64,000 bases of DNA from Paraburkholderia monticola (GTDB lineage Bacteria; Pseudomonadota; Gammaproteobacteria; Burkholderiales; Burkholderiaceae). Below are positions 37,786-47,702 of this stretch, piece by piece; position 1 is the stretch's first letter, and each line of letters starts with the position of its first letter. Location: assembly GCF_001580545.1 (NCBI RefSeq), contig NZ_LRBG01000036.1, positions 62,001-126,000 on the forward strand. The letters are read 5' to 3'. The position numbers and the translations under genes are program-made. The notes beneath the pieces are model-generated. The model saw only the letters and a program-made list of their open reading frames with translations, was not told the origin of the DNA and ran no database searches.

Positions 37786-38170
37786 GGCAAGAGCACCTTA
37801 GCTGGCAGACATTACACGCTCAGGCGCGAATGAGCCTAGCGTTCGATAACGCTCTAATGCTACCGCTTTTCAGACGGCTCGGTTAGCTGGTGGCACGGCG
37901 TTCAGAGTAGCCGACGGGTGCGCTCCCGTTGGCGTCATTCCTTCCGTGCGACGTGGGCCTCCGCCTGGTCAGCCGTTCGGTTGTGGCGGGAGGAGAGACG
38001 TGCGGGGCCTCGCGGCCAGCTTGAGACATTCGACTCCGGCACATGAATCGTCGACAATTGGGGGCCGTCTACCAAGATAGACTTTGATTCATTCCTGCCA
38101 GCCTCGCGGTGCGTGCAGGCCGCGCTTATTCCAACGGAAAGTCAATCAGAACAAATGCTCCAACCGCTCC
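37786..38170. other. Intergenic region
   Basis: 385 bases between the leftward SpoIIAA-like gene and a weak small rightward gene. It holds the promoter of the former. Nothing else can be named. Confidence 0.4.
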
Positions 38171-38395
38171 ATGGACACAGTATTGTCACTCGCTGCGCGC
38201 GTATTACAGCTCATTTTACCGACCCTCGTTCTCGCAGGGATCGCTCGCCTCTCGCTAAAACTCCTGACACTCGGTCGCTATCCGAAGACTGTCCGCTGGT
38301 TGCCGGGTTGGGATGACATTGGCGTACTCGCGTTCATCGGAGCCACTGAGTGTCTCTTGGCGCTAGCCGTAGCAGTCTGGGTCTTTCATCTTTGA
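38171..38395 (+). CDS. Possible small membrane protein
   Basis: 74 residues from ATG 38171, with two likely membrane helices (AARVLQLILPTLVLAGIARL and AFIGATECLLALAVAVWVF) and a short polar loop KLLTLGRYPKTVRWLPG. There is no clear ribosome binding site, but the sequence reads like a coherent small membrane protein and a clear terminator lies 40 bases downstream. Confidence 0.45.
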   Translation: MDTVLSLAARVLQLILPTLVLAGIARLSLKLLTLGRYPKTVRWLPGWDDIGVLAFIGATECLLALAVAVWVFHL

Positions 38396-38436
38396 TGGCG
38401 CTGACGTTCCTGTTGCTAATGGCGGCAGACCACAAG

Positions 38437-38460
38437 CGGCCCTCCGTAGGGCCGTTTTAT
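38437..38460 (+). terminator. Rho-independent terminator
   Basis: Perfect 7-base stem CGGCCCT / AGGGCCG around loop CCGT, followed directly by TTTTAT. It lies 41 bases after the small membrane-protein gene and supports that gene being transcribed. The run of T is on the plus strand only. Confidence 0.75.
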
Positions 38461-38672
38461 ACATTTCGCATTAGCGGCAGTGCCCGAGGAGATTGCCCCA
38501 CCCAATTGTCGGGCGCTTGCCGGCCAATCGGCCGTCCAGACAATTACAATAGCGGCCGTTCAGAAATGTCCACTTTCGACACAGCGTCACCAAGGTGATG
38601 AGTATCGGCAAACTACAGTGCTACTATTGCCCAGCTTACTTAGAAAATAAAAACCAACATTGAGAGTCCGGC

Positions 38673-39200
38673 ATGTCAACGACTTACCCACGGCTATCTC
38701 AGCAAGTGATCGAACGATGGTTAGCCCGGCCGTTCAGCGCTGAAAGCTGGGCGATAGCTATGGGAACGAGAGTTGTGATGCTCGCAGCATTTATATGCTT
38801 GTCGCTCTCTTCGCAAATCGCGTTTAGCAACATCATATTCGCTCTCACAGGGGAAAGGACGGTCGCCCATCACCCCTTAGCTGAATATTCAGCTGCAAGG
38901 CAGTTATTAGGTGGTTCCATCTTGGCACCTTTGCTCGAGACGCTCTTGGTTCAGGTAATCGGCATCTACGTATTTCGAAAAATAGTGCGGGCTAATTGGA
39001 CTATCTCCTGCGTGGCAGTGGGATGCATTTTCGGGGCGATGCATGGCTATATTGACTCAGCTTTGGTGAAGCTTTCGATAACCGGAATTTTTTTGACAGC
39101 TTTATACGTGATCGAAAAAAGGAAAGAAGGGAGACCGATTATGATGACATTCGCCGCGCACAGCATCTACAACACCATCTTGTGGCTGGCCCGAAACTGA
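38673..39200 (+). CDS. CPBP-type (Abi/Rce1-like) membrane protein with altered motif 1
   Basis: 175 residues with about four membrane helices. It ends with the CPBP motifs 2 and 3: IFGAMHGYID (FxxxH) and AAHSIYNTILW (HxxxN). Motif 1, usually EExxxR, is replaced by APLLETLLVQ: one Glu remains and the Arg is lost. CPBP proteins are intramembrane glutamic-type proteases linked to bacteriocin self-immunity or peptide maturation. The loss may mean an inactive or altered enzyme. It lies in the A/T-richer segment, ahead of the unknown operon. Confidence 0.62.
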   Translation: MSTTYPRLSQQVIERWLARPFSAESWAIAMGTRVVMLAAFICLSLSSQIAFSNIIFALTGERTVAHHPLAEYSAARQLLGGSILAPLLETLLVQVIGIYVFRKIVRANWTISCVAVGCIFGAMHGYIDSALVKLSITGIFLTALYVIEKRKEGRPIMMTFAAHSIYNTILWLARN

Positions 39201-39913
39201 GGCCTTTACTCGATGCCAGTCACGCGGTTCCGCCCACTACAACGTCGCCAGAGATACAGCTAGCAACATCGTCCGGAACCGAGCGTCGCGGGATGACAGC
39301 AAGGAAGGTCAGGCTTGGCTTGCAGATTCAACCGGTCGGATCCGGCCTACGGCGTCGGGCGCCAGTCGGCCAGCTGCGGTCACTCGCCCGCCCCCAGAGT
39401 CGTCACTCGAAGGGCTGGTCCGCGTTGAAACCGGCCAGATACTGAAGCCATCCGCTTCTGCGTCAGAAAGGTGGCGGACCCACCTCCCAATACCGCGTCA
39501 GCGGTTTAATACAGGGCCGATTACATGCCTGAGTGGTTTGTGGGCGGATCTGAGAGGTCGATTTTCACGCAGCAGTCGCAACAGTGCAACGGAGCCGCTC
39601 CAAAAGCGACATGTGCAGATCTTATTTAAGTGAACACCGCGACGGCACATGATGACAACATTTCGCGCCAGCCAATTTATACCGTACGCTAGCGCACATA
39701 TGCATAAACGCAGACCTCCAATTTTCCTGATGTTGGACTAGCGTTAACCTTCGGTATAGCGAACGAGTTTGTTCCCAGTTGGGGTTTTTGATAAAGGCAA
39801 AAATGCTCTGATTTTCTTTTGCAGAGCACCAGGTTTTTATATCGTAGGATTCTGCGTCTGGCGGCATTTACGTTATCAGAAACATCGGACTATGCGGTGC
39901 TATCGGAGGGTTT
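39201..39913. other. Long non-coding stretch
   Basis: 713 bases with no supported gene. The left half is G/C-rich with no coherent frame; the right half is A/T-rich. An 81-residue leftward frame at 39622-39867 has no ribosome binding site or recognised similarity. The right end carries CGGAGGG before the operon start. Gene loss or decay is likely here. Confidence 0.5.
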
Positions 39914-40519
39914 GTGGACGATAAGGACGCCTCTGAGTTAAGCGCTGCTGCCAAGCCATTTGTAACGAGTGACGATCATCCCACGAACGCCTTTCACGCC
40001 GGTGCCGATCGAATTGAGACATCGCTCCAAACCAGCACTGGCGCATTAGAACAAAGGACGGGGACGGAAAGCACCGACAGCCGAACCACGTTTTTTGCCG
40101 GCGTTAGTGGGAATGTAGATACGCCCTCCGGCGGTGTTGACAGAGGGATCGGAGTTTTCGTGAACAGTGCCGGGGCAGTCGGGACATATGAGTCAAGTGG
40201 TATGGCACTCGGCTACCTAGGTGCGAGCGGATGTCTAGGTGCAGGCTATAGCGAAAGCTTTGCCGGCGATTCTTTGAACTTATCTGTCAGCGCCGGAGAA
40301 GGGGTTTCAGGGGCAGTAACCATGAGCCTGAATCCAGAAACGTTGCACTTCACGGGCGTCAGCGTTTCCCTTTGTGTTTCGGTGGGCACCGTCGTAGGTG
40401 TTTCTGGGTCTTCGACGAAGACAACAACCACAGAGTCCGATGCCGCGCCTCGGATCTACCAAGATTTTCTGAATTCGGTTGGCTATCCTTCACCGTCTTT
40501 AATGCAGTCGTTGCCTTGA
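39914..40519 (+). CDS. Gly/Ser-rich protein with a repetitive beta-type domain (unrecognised)
   Basis: 201 residues, no signal peptide. The first 60 are polar and Ser/Thr-rich; residues about 60-170 form a repetitive series of short hydrophobic strands split by Gly, for example GGVDRGIGVFVNSAGAVGTY and LGASGCLGAGYSESFAGDS. The rhythm recalls Gly-rich beta segments seen near the C-terminus of Rhs and other large polymorphic toxins, but no family can be named. Start GTG 39914 sits only three bases after GGAGGG. First gene of a tight three-gene group with the following genes. Confidence 0.6.
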   Translation: MDDKDASELSAAAKPFVTSDDHPTNAFHAGADRIETSLQTSTGALEQRTGTESTDSRTTFFAGVSGNVDTPSGGVDRGIGVFVNSAGAVGTYESSGMALGYLGASGCLGAGYSESFAGDSLNLSVSAGEGVSGAVTMSLNPETLHFTGVSVSLCVSVGTVVGVSGSSTKTTTTESDAAPRIYQDFLNSVGYPSPSLMQSLP

Positions 40520-40561
40520 TGAGTATACCTAAGCCTAAAACTATGGTCTTCGGAGGAATCG

Positions 40562-41902
40562 ATGGAAACGGTGCGTTCGAATGCATGGGCGGAGAAGAAG
40601 CGTTCACTCGTTTCGCGGGGACTGATGCCCGCGGCGTTCCTCAACGCTGACAAATTATCGATAAGGCTCGCGGACTCCACATTGGAGTACGAGCCGCTCC
40701 TGTTAGCGCGCCACGCGAGCCGACTTGCCGAGCTGGTGGATAAGTGTCTCGCGCTGAGGAAAGACATTAGAGAACTCGAGGTTCTCTCCGTGAAGTCATT
40801 AACAGATTACGAGCTATTCGAAAGCACGTCGGGACTAGACGAACAACTGGAGGTTCTTCGTCTGCAAACCAATTCAAAAAACGTCGAAGCATCTGGCTTC
40901 GAAAAGGCGATAGCCATTTTCGGAGATACTAGCGTCGAAAAAGGGCTTACGGAAATATCGCGTGGCAAACAACTTGGATTGCAGGCTGATGTCGATGACT
41001 GTACGAAAATGGAGAAACTAATTACTCAGCGTTGGGCCAATCTACGGCAGTATCAGGAGGCGTATCATGCGCGTTATACAGAACCGGGGAATGCGCACAA
41101 TTTCGGTCAACGGGCAGAACTCCTGCTGCGCGTACTCATCGTCCAGATGCACGAGGCTGTCGCGAGAGCGGCCGCGATCTCGTCCGGCGTTCACGTAATT
41201 TACGGCCAAGCACTCGAGGAGTTCCCCCACGAACTGACCATGCAGAGCCTAGACGATTTTGCGCTATGGGCGCTGCGCGCGCTCCGGGAACTCGGAAGGG
41301 CGGCCGATGACGAGGAATCAGCCGAGATCGTCTTGCCGCTCGTTCAGCCGTGGTTCGGGCCAAATGGCAGTCTCATTGACATGCAAACGTTCAAAGATGC
41401 GATTAGCGGCGCGAAAGGCAAGCCTATTTCACTGCCTTTCGAGATTCGCGACGATGGTATGTTAGACGCGCGGACAAGGATACGAGCTATTAGTTTGTCA
41501 TTCGGTAACGAGTATAACCCCTCTTCGAGCGGTATAGACAGGAACCAGACAACTGATGCCTTTTCACGCATGTTCGTGAAGATTACAACTCCCGAGCAGA
41601 TTGCCGAGGACGGCACCAGTTATCGCCGTTCCCCGGTGGTCCTAGGCAATGTATGTCTACACGCGGCGGGGAGCCCATTGGCGACAGCCGACGGGGCGAC
41701 CGTCGAAAACCTTCGACCGTTCGGCAAATGGACGGTCGACGTTCATCCGCTCGCTGTCTGGAAAGATTCATCAATTAAAACGGTTAGCGCGAACCGCGAT
41801 GATGAAGCCAAAATGCTAGAGGTCCGCGACTTCAAATTGACGCTACGCACCTATGTGCCGGGAAAAATCGTGCCATTGCCGAAGCTACTTCAGTCCCAGT
41901 AA
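40562..41902 (+). CDS. 446-residue protein: helical N-terminus, beta-rich C-terminus (unrecognised)
   Basis: The first 250 residues are mostly charged helix, with likely coiled coil (LAELVDKCLALRKDIRELE) and long helices near HNFGQRAELLLRVLIVQM and SLDDFALWALRALRELGR. The last 180 residues alternate like a beta-sandwich: ARTRIRAISLSFGNEYN, FGKWTVDVHPLAVW and RDFKLTLRTYVPGK. No signal or membrane helix. The layout recalls helical-plus-beta-sandwich pore-forming or Tc-toxin pieces, an impression only. CGGAGGAATCG supplies the ribosome binding site; 43 bases after the Gly-rich gene and 19 before the membrane-protein gene. Confidence 0.68.
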   Translation: METVRSNAWAEKKRSLVSRGLMPAAFLNADKLSIRLADSTLEYEPLLLARHASRLAELVDKCLALRKDIRELEVLSVKSLTDYELFESTSGLDEQLEVLRLQTNSKNVEASGFEKAIAIFGDTSVEKGLTEISRGKQLGLQADVDDCTKMEKLITQRWANLRQYQEAYHARYTEPGNAHNFGQRAELLLRVLIVQMHEAVARAAAISSGVHVIYGQALEEFPHELTMQSLDDFALWALRALRELGRAADDEESAEIVLPLVQPWFGPNGSLIDMQTFKDAISGAKGKPISLPFEIRDDGMLDARTRIRAISLSFGNEYNPSSSGIDRNQTTDAFSRMFVKITTPEQIAEDGTSYRRSPVVLGNVCLHAAGSPLATADGATVENLRPFGKWTVDVHPLAVWKDSSIKTVSANRDDEAKMLEVRDFKLTLRTYVPGKIVPLPKLLQSQ

Positions 41903-41921
41903 TTTACATCGGGAGCGAACA

Positions 41922-42518
41922 ATGGATCGCACGCACGTCATCGAAGGTCAACCGGTTAGTTTCGAGGCCGTCACGCCAAGTCTTGTCGGATTCTTGTTTG
42001 GCACAAACGCCTATTTGTTCAACCTTACATTGGATCAAACGCAGCAGGACAAAACCAAGATCAAACAGCAAAGTGTTGCCATTCGCCTAGACACGTTTTT
42101 GCGGTGCCCGAGCTTAGAAAATTTCCATGTCGAAGTTACAGGAAGCTTTGATAAAGACGAGATATTTCGGGCACAATATGTGGACGTGAAAGATACAGGC
42201 ATAAGACTTCGCGGTGCTCTCCGCCTTAGTCCAGCACTCGCGTGTCTCCTGTTGGTGGCGATTCCGGTTACTGTTGTAGCGACCTTTTATGTTTATTGGG
42301 GCTTTCTGGTTTACAACTTGACCTCGCTTGCCGAGTCAGTGCTGCCAGGCTGGAACGTTCCTGTTTGGGAAAAGAAAGTGCATTTTGTGGCGATTTTGGG
42401 TTTCTTTCTTCTTTTCGTGCTAGTGCTTCCAGCCTTGATATTTTTAAGCCGAACCGTGCTGCCCTCTTTACTTGAACCGATAGTCCGTCTGCTCGATAGA
42501 ATTTCTAGCTATTATTAA
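41922..42518 (+). CDS. Two-helix membrane protein (unrecognised)
   Basis: 198 residues. The first 115 are soluble, with beta-rich stretches such as VSFEAVTPSLVGFLFG and NFHVEVTGSFDKDEIF; two strong membrane helices follow (ACLLLVAIPVTVVATFYVYW and VHFVAILGFFLLFVLVLPAL), with about 30 residues between them. ATG 41922 follows GGGAG by six bases. Last gene of the three-gene group. A membrane immunity or anchoring role would fit a toxin operon, but nothing shows it directly. Confidence 0.65.
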   Translation: MDRTHVIEGQPVSFEAVTPSLVGFLFGTNAYLFNLTLDQTQQDKTKIKQQSVAIRLDTFLRCPSLENFHVEVTGSFDKDEIFRAQYVDVKDTGIRLRGALRLSPALACLLLVAIPVTVVATFYVYWGFLVYNLTSLAESVLPGWNVPVWEKKVHFVAILGFFLLFVLVLPALIFLSRTVLPSLLEPIVRLLDRISSYY

Positions 42519-43421
42519 AGCGCAGCGAAAGTTCTAGCTTTCGATTCTTATCGATGCACTCCTTCCGGCTGGAAGATGCTCCGAAGATCCGCCCTTGGAC
42601 GCTGTAAGGAGGTATCGAAGGACCGCTTGGGGGCGTCAAGCGCATCTCACGCTTTTAAAAAATCACGCTTGATCAGAGCGTTGCTGGGACCCGACTGCGT
42701 CACGACAGTCGTTTGAATTTTTCGCTCACCCGGCAGTCCAGCCGATTCCGCGCTCTCGAATCTAGCTAAGTGCGCGCTAGTCCAACAAATTCTGTTTGCC
42801 GACAGCAACTTAGCCGCCCTGTTCCCTTTTGCTCACGGCCCTGAGCGCATTAGATTCAATAAGCGCCCGTCGCGACTCAACGTCATCACCATGGGCGCAT
42901 TAGAGATCCCGGCGGCAGCAACAGTATTCTCGATCTGCCGCCGAACGGTCGCCGACCGTACGCGCCAAGCCCGCTTCATTACAAGCCGCCGGTTCAAACG
43001 ATTCCTCCTACGCCAGCGGCAGGTTTTCGGCGGCATATCTCGGCGGGTGCGCCCGGCCAATTGTCACGGCTCATCAATCCCGCGATAGACGTCATCTTAA
43101 TGGCTGGTCCGCCATCCACAAGCGGTCATTGCCGTCATGTCTGTGCGAGTGGCCGGAGTGGGTCGACTACGGTCCCTCGCATGCGACGATTTGCCAAAAC
43201 TTTGGCGGGCACATTGGCTAGAAGAGGTGCCAACCCTATCGCACTCGGCTAGGCCTATGTGACACGCCTACTCCTGAGGCCATGATTTTCGATGCGTCCG
43301 TTGCAAAAGTCGTGTCGCCCTACGCCCGCAGATGAGACGATCAATACCGCTCGCCGTCATCGACAGGCGCGCAGGTGTTAGTCACAGTGAGCCTTCGACA
43401 TCAATTCTTCACGTGCCCGCC
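42519..43421. other. Long non-coding stretch, possibly gene remnants
   Basis: 903 bases without a supported gene between the unknown operon and mntH. Short frames near 42830-43250 have Arg/Pro-rich translations with no coherent pattern. It may hold decayed genes or the right border of the acquired segment. No inverted terminal repeat or tRNA edge was seen. Confidence 0.45.
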
Positions 43422-44732
43422 TCATACACCCTGCAACCCCGGCAATGCCCCCCCAAAAGTCTGCACAAGCAGAACCACATTGAGCACGAGAATCGCGGCC
43501 GTGCCGAGCACGGCGACGGAAGTCATGAGGCGACTGTTCACGAACGCTCCCATGACATCGCGCCGGCTGGTGAGAACAACCAGCGCGATCATCGGCACCG
43601 GCAGAGCGAAGCTCAAGACGACCTGGCTGTAAAGCAGCGCATCCGTTGCGTTGACACCGAGCGCCACGACCGCGAAGGCCGGCGCCATCGTCACGAGGCG
43701 GCGCGCCCAAACGGGCATGCGAAAGCCTGTGAAACCCTGCATGATCATTTGTCCGGCCATCGTGCCGACCACCGAACTCGACACGCCCGAGGCCAGCAGC
43801 GACACCAGGAAGATGCCCGCCGCGCCAACGCCGAAGAGCGGGGTCAGCGTATGAAACGCGGTCTCGATCTCCGCCACCTCCTGGTGCCCGGCATGGAACG
43901 CGCCGGAGGCCACGACGATCATCGCCATGTTCACGAGGCCGGCAAGCGACAGCGTAACGATGACCTCGCGGTTCGAGAAATCCACGAGCTTGCGGCGAGC
44001 GGAGTCCGTGTCCGCCGGCGCGCGCTTTTGCGTGAGGCCAGAGTGCAGATAGATGGCATGCGGCATCACGGTGGCGCCAAGTATGGCCACCGCAACCGCG
44101 AGCGCGCCCGAATCGGCCAGATGAGGCACGAGTGAGCCGCGCGCGGCAGCCCCGAAGTCGACGGGCACGATCAGCAGTTCGGCCGCGAACGCGAGTGCAA
44201 TTGCCGCGATGAGACCGCCGATGATCAGCTCGAGCGGGCGGAATCCCTGCCGTTCGGCAGCCAGGATCGCATAGGTGACGATGCCAGTCACCACCATGCT
44301 GGCAAGCAGCGGCAGATGGAACAGCAGCGACAGTCCGATCGCGGCGCCGAGGAACTCGGCGAGATCGGTGGCCATGGCCGAGATCTCGCTCACGCCCCAC
44401 ATCGCGTACACGACCGGCGTCGAGAAATGCTCGCGCGACAATTCGGCAAGATTGCGGTTCGTGACGATGCCAAGCCTTGCCGAGAGCGCCTGGAACAACA
44501 TCGCGACGACGTTGGCGGCCACCACGACCCACAGCAGCGAATAGCCGTACTTCGCTCCCGCCTGGAGGTTGGTGACGAAGTTGCCCGGGTCCATGTAAGC
44601 GATGGAAGCCACCACGGCGGGACCGGCGAACAGCAGCAGGGATCGCGGCCCCTTGCCGCGCCCGGCAAGCACCTCGCCCATCTCAAACCTCGTCCTTGCT
44701 GTCATGCCCAATCGTGCGGCTGGCGTGCTCAT
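43422..44732 (-). CDS. mntH: NRAMP-family divalent metal transporter
   Basis: 436 residues with about eleven membrane helices. The metal site is visible: AYMDPGNFVTNLQAG (the DPGN of helix 1) and GATVMPHAIYLHSG (the MPH of helix 6). Imports Mn2+ (and Fe2+) with H+. ATG 44732 has AGAGG nine bases upstream; ATG 44738 is also possible. No Mn- or Fe-regulator gene lies nearby. Confidence 0.88.
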   Translation of the reverse strand: MSTPAARLGMTARTRFEMGEVLAGRGKGPRSLLLFAGPAVVASIAYMDPGNFVTNLQAGAKYGYSLLWVVVAANVVAMLFQALSARLGIVTNRNLAELSREHFSTPVVYAMWGVSEISAMATDLAEFLGAAIGLSLLFHLPLLASMVVTGIVTYAILAAERQGFRPLELIIGGLIAAIALAFAAELLIVPVDFGAAARGSLVPHLADSGALAVAVAILGATVMPHAIYLHSGLTQKRAPADTDSARRKLVDFSNREVIVTLSLAGLVNMAMIVVASGAFHAGHQEVAEIETAFHTLTPLFGVGAAGIFLVSLLASGVSSSVVGTMAGQMIMQGFTGFRMPVWARRLVTMAPAFAVVALGVNATDALLYSQVVLSFALPVPMIALVVLTSRRDVMGAFVNSRLMTSVAVLGTAAILVLNVVLLVQTFGGALPGLQGV

Positions 44733-44878
44733 GAGCATCAACCTCTGTTTGAGTCGCGTGCCGCTCGCGGTGCCGAGCGGACATGCGGTCATCATGAGGG
44801 CCGCTGCACAAAAAGAAAAATTGAACGTTCCGATCGACGCGATAAGTAAAACCGGAACGGGTCGCCCGGCGAAGCGGC

Positions 44879-45817
<939 letters not shown>

Positions 45818-45887
45818 CTGAATCTCCTGTTCGGGTGCCCAGCGGTGCCGCCTGTGCGACTGCGTGAGCCGGAGTATAACGCGAAAT

Positions 45888-45903
45888 GAGTAAGCGCTTT
45901 CTC
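45888..45903. promoter_or_regulatory. LacI-type operator, site 1
   Basis: GAGTAAGCGCTTTCTC is a 16-base palindrome with 7 of 8 pairs matched and the central CG typical of LacI-family sites. It lies between the divergent lactonase and GarD genes, 70 bases from the lactonase start. The LacI regulator at 58358 is a likely partner. Confidence 0.6.
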
Positions 45904-45981
45904 TTGAATCCCAGGCGGAAGTGCCATACCATGCCTGAAATTCCTGGATTTATAAAATGGCGCATCGGCCGTAGAACTTAT

Positions 45982-45998
45982 GTAAGAAAGCGATTACC
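45982..45998. promoter_or_regulatory. LacI-type operator, site 2
   Basis: GTAAGAAAGCGATTACC contains the core AAGCGATT centred on CG, closely like the AAGCGCTT core of site 1, about 96 bases apart between centres. The outer positions are less symmetric. Two sites flanking a divergent promoter suit looping by a LacI tetramer or dual control. Confidence 0.45.
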
Positions 45999-46053
45999 CG
46001 TCGAGCGGCTATTTTGACCGCCCGGCGCCCCATTTCTCGAAGGGCAATGTCTG

Positions 46054-47601
46054 ATGACTGAGACGACCAGCAAGAACGTAACGGGCCCGGTGATCCGGCT
46101 GCATCCCAACGACAACGTGGTGATTGCGCGCATCGACGTCGCGATCGGTACGCCGGTTTCATCGGAAGACTTCGTTTGCCGCAGTCAGGTGGCCGCGGGC
46201 TACAAGATCGCGGCGACGTCGATCAAGCAAGGCGAGCCGGTTCGCAAATACAACGTGGTGATCGGTTTCGCGGCGACGGACATCGCACCGGGCACGATGG
46301 TCCATAGCCATAACGTCGAGTTTCGCGAGTTCGACCGGGACTATGCCTTTGGCGCGGACTACCGCCCGGTCGAGATGGTGCCCGAGGCCGCGCGCGCCAC
46401 CTTCCAGGGCATCGTGCGGGAGAACGGCGAGGTCGCGACGCGCAATTACATCGGTGTGCTGTCCACGGTCAATTGCTCGGCCACGGTCGCTCATAAGATC
46501 GCCGAATGGTTTACGCCGGAACGGCTGGCGGACTATCCGAACGTGGATGGTGTGGTCGCCTTTACGCACTCGATCGGTTGCGGCATGGAAATGAGCGGCG
46601 AGCCGATGGCGCTGCTGCGCCGGACGATGGCGGGTTATGCGCGCCACCCGAATCTCGCCGCGGCGCTGATCGTCGGGCTCGGATGCGAGCGCAACCAGCT
46701 AGCCGGACTGATGGATCAGGAAGGCCTGCAGGCCGACTCGCGGCTGCACACGTTCATCATGCAGGAGAACGGCGGCACGCGCCGGACCATCGAGGCCGGC
46801 GTAGCGGCGGTCCAGGCGCTGTTACCGGCTGCCAATCGCGTCGAGCGCACGACGGTTCCCGCGAGCCACCTGAAGATCGGTTTGCAATGCGGCGGCTCGG
46901 ACGGCTTCTCGTCGATCACCGCCAATCCTTCGCTCGGCGCGGCGATGGACCTGCTGGTCCGTCATGGCGGCACGGCGATCCTGTCCGAAACACCCGAAAT
47001 CTACGGCGTCGAACATACGCTGACGCGGCGTGCGGTCAGCCGCGAAGTGGGCGAAAAGCTGATCGAGCGGATCCGCTGGTGGAAGGACGAGTATTCGGTC
47101 GGCCGGGACGTTCAGATCAATGGCAAGGTCAGCCCGGGCAATCAGGTGGGGGGCCTCGCGAACATCTTCGAAAAGTCGATCGGATCCGCGATGAAAGGCG
47201 GCACCGGTCCGCTGATGCAGGTGTATCGATACGCCGAGCCGGTGAAGCAACATGGACTCGTGTTCATGGACACGCCCGGTTTCGATCCCGTCTCCGCGAC
47301 GGGGCAGATTGCAGGCGGCGCGAATCTGATCGCGTTCACCACGGGGCGCGGTTCGATGTTCGGCGCGAAGCCGGTGCCATCGCTGAAGCTCGCCACCAAT
47401 ACGCCGATGTACAGCCGTCTGACCGAAGACATGGATCTGAATTGCGGCGGGATCCTGGATGGTATTGCGTCGATTCAAAGCACGGGCCAGAAGATCTTCG
47501 ATGCCATTCTTGCGGCCGCTTCCGGCGAGCGCACAAAGAGCGAGATGCTCGGACTAGGGAACCACGAATTCGTGCCGTGGCAGATCGGCATCATGAGTTG
47601 A
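46054..47601 (+). CDS. garD: GarD/UxaA-family sugar-acid dehydratase (galactarate-type)
   Basis: 515 residues. The N-terminal SAF-type domain (about 10-100) has GHVN-like IAPGTMVHSHNVEF, and the large catalytic part has ENGEVATRNYIGVLSTVNC, FTHSIGCGMEMSGEP with metal Cys, LGCERNQ and LQCGGSDGFSSITANPSLG, as in galactarate and altronate dehydratases. With lactonase and uronate dehydrogenase nearby, galactarate to 5-dehydro-4-deoxy-D-glucarate is the best guess; altronate is the alternative. AAGGGCAA ribosome binding site. Divergent from the lactonase. Confidence 0.82.
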   Translation: MTETTSKNVTGPVIRLHPNDNVVIARIDVAIGTPVSSEDFVCRSQVAAGYKIAATSIKQGEPVRKYNVVIGFAATDIAPGTMVHSHNVEFREFDRDYAFGADYRPVEMVPEAARATFQGIVRENGEVATRNYIGVLSTVNCSATVAHKIAEWFTPERLADYPNVDGVVAFTHSIGCGMEMSGEPMALLRRTMAGYARHPNLAAALIVGLGCERNQLAGLMDQEGLQADSRLHTFIMQENGGTRRTIEAGVAAVQALLPAANRVERTTVPASHLKIGLQCGGSDGFSSITANPSLGAAMDLLVRHGGTAILSETPEIYGVEHTLTRRAVSREVGEKLIERIRWWKDEYSVGRDVQINGKVSPGNQVGGLANIFEKSIGSAMKGGTGPLMQVYRYAEPVKQHGLVFMDTPGFDPVSATGQIAGGANLIAFTTGRGSMFGAKPVPSLKLATNTPMYSRLTEDMDLNCGGILDGIASIQSTGQKIFDAILAAASGERTKSEMLGLGNHEFVPWQIGIMS

Positions 47602-47702
47602 GTCGACAGTGGCTCAACGCGTCGCGAGGGCGATCGGCCATTTACAACAACAAGCAAAGCCCTCGCCCTGTAGCGATTGAATCCAATGGTGGAGACAGCC
47701 CC

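Noticed and set aside
39622-39867. 81-residue leftward frame in the A/T-rich gap
   Set aside because: No ribosome binding site, no recognised pattern and unusual Cys/His-rich tail; kept as non-coding.
42833-43060. Leftward Arg-rich frame of 75 residues and a rightward frame over it
   Set aside because: Neither has a domain, signal or ribosome binding site; both look like noise in a decayed stretch.
46506-47702. Upstream extension of the MFS reading frame at 47703
   Set aside because: The extra residues overlap GarD in another frame and read as Arg/Gly-rich noise; the real protein starts at TTG 47703.
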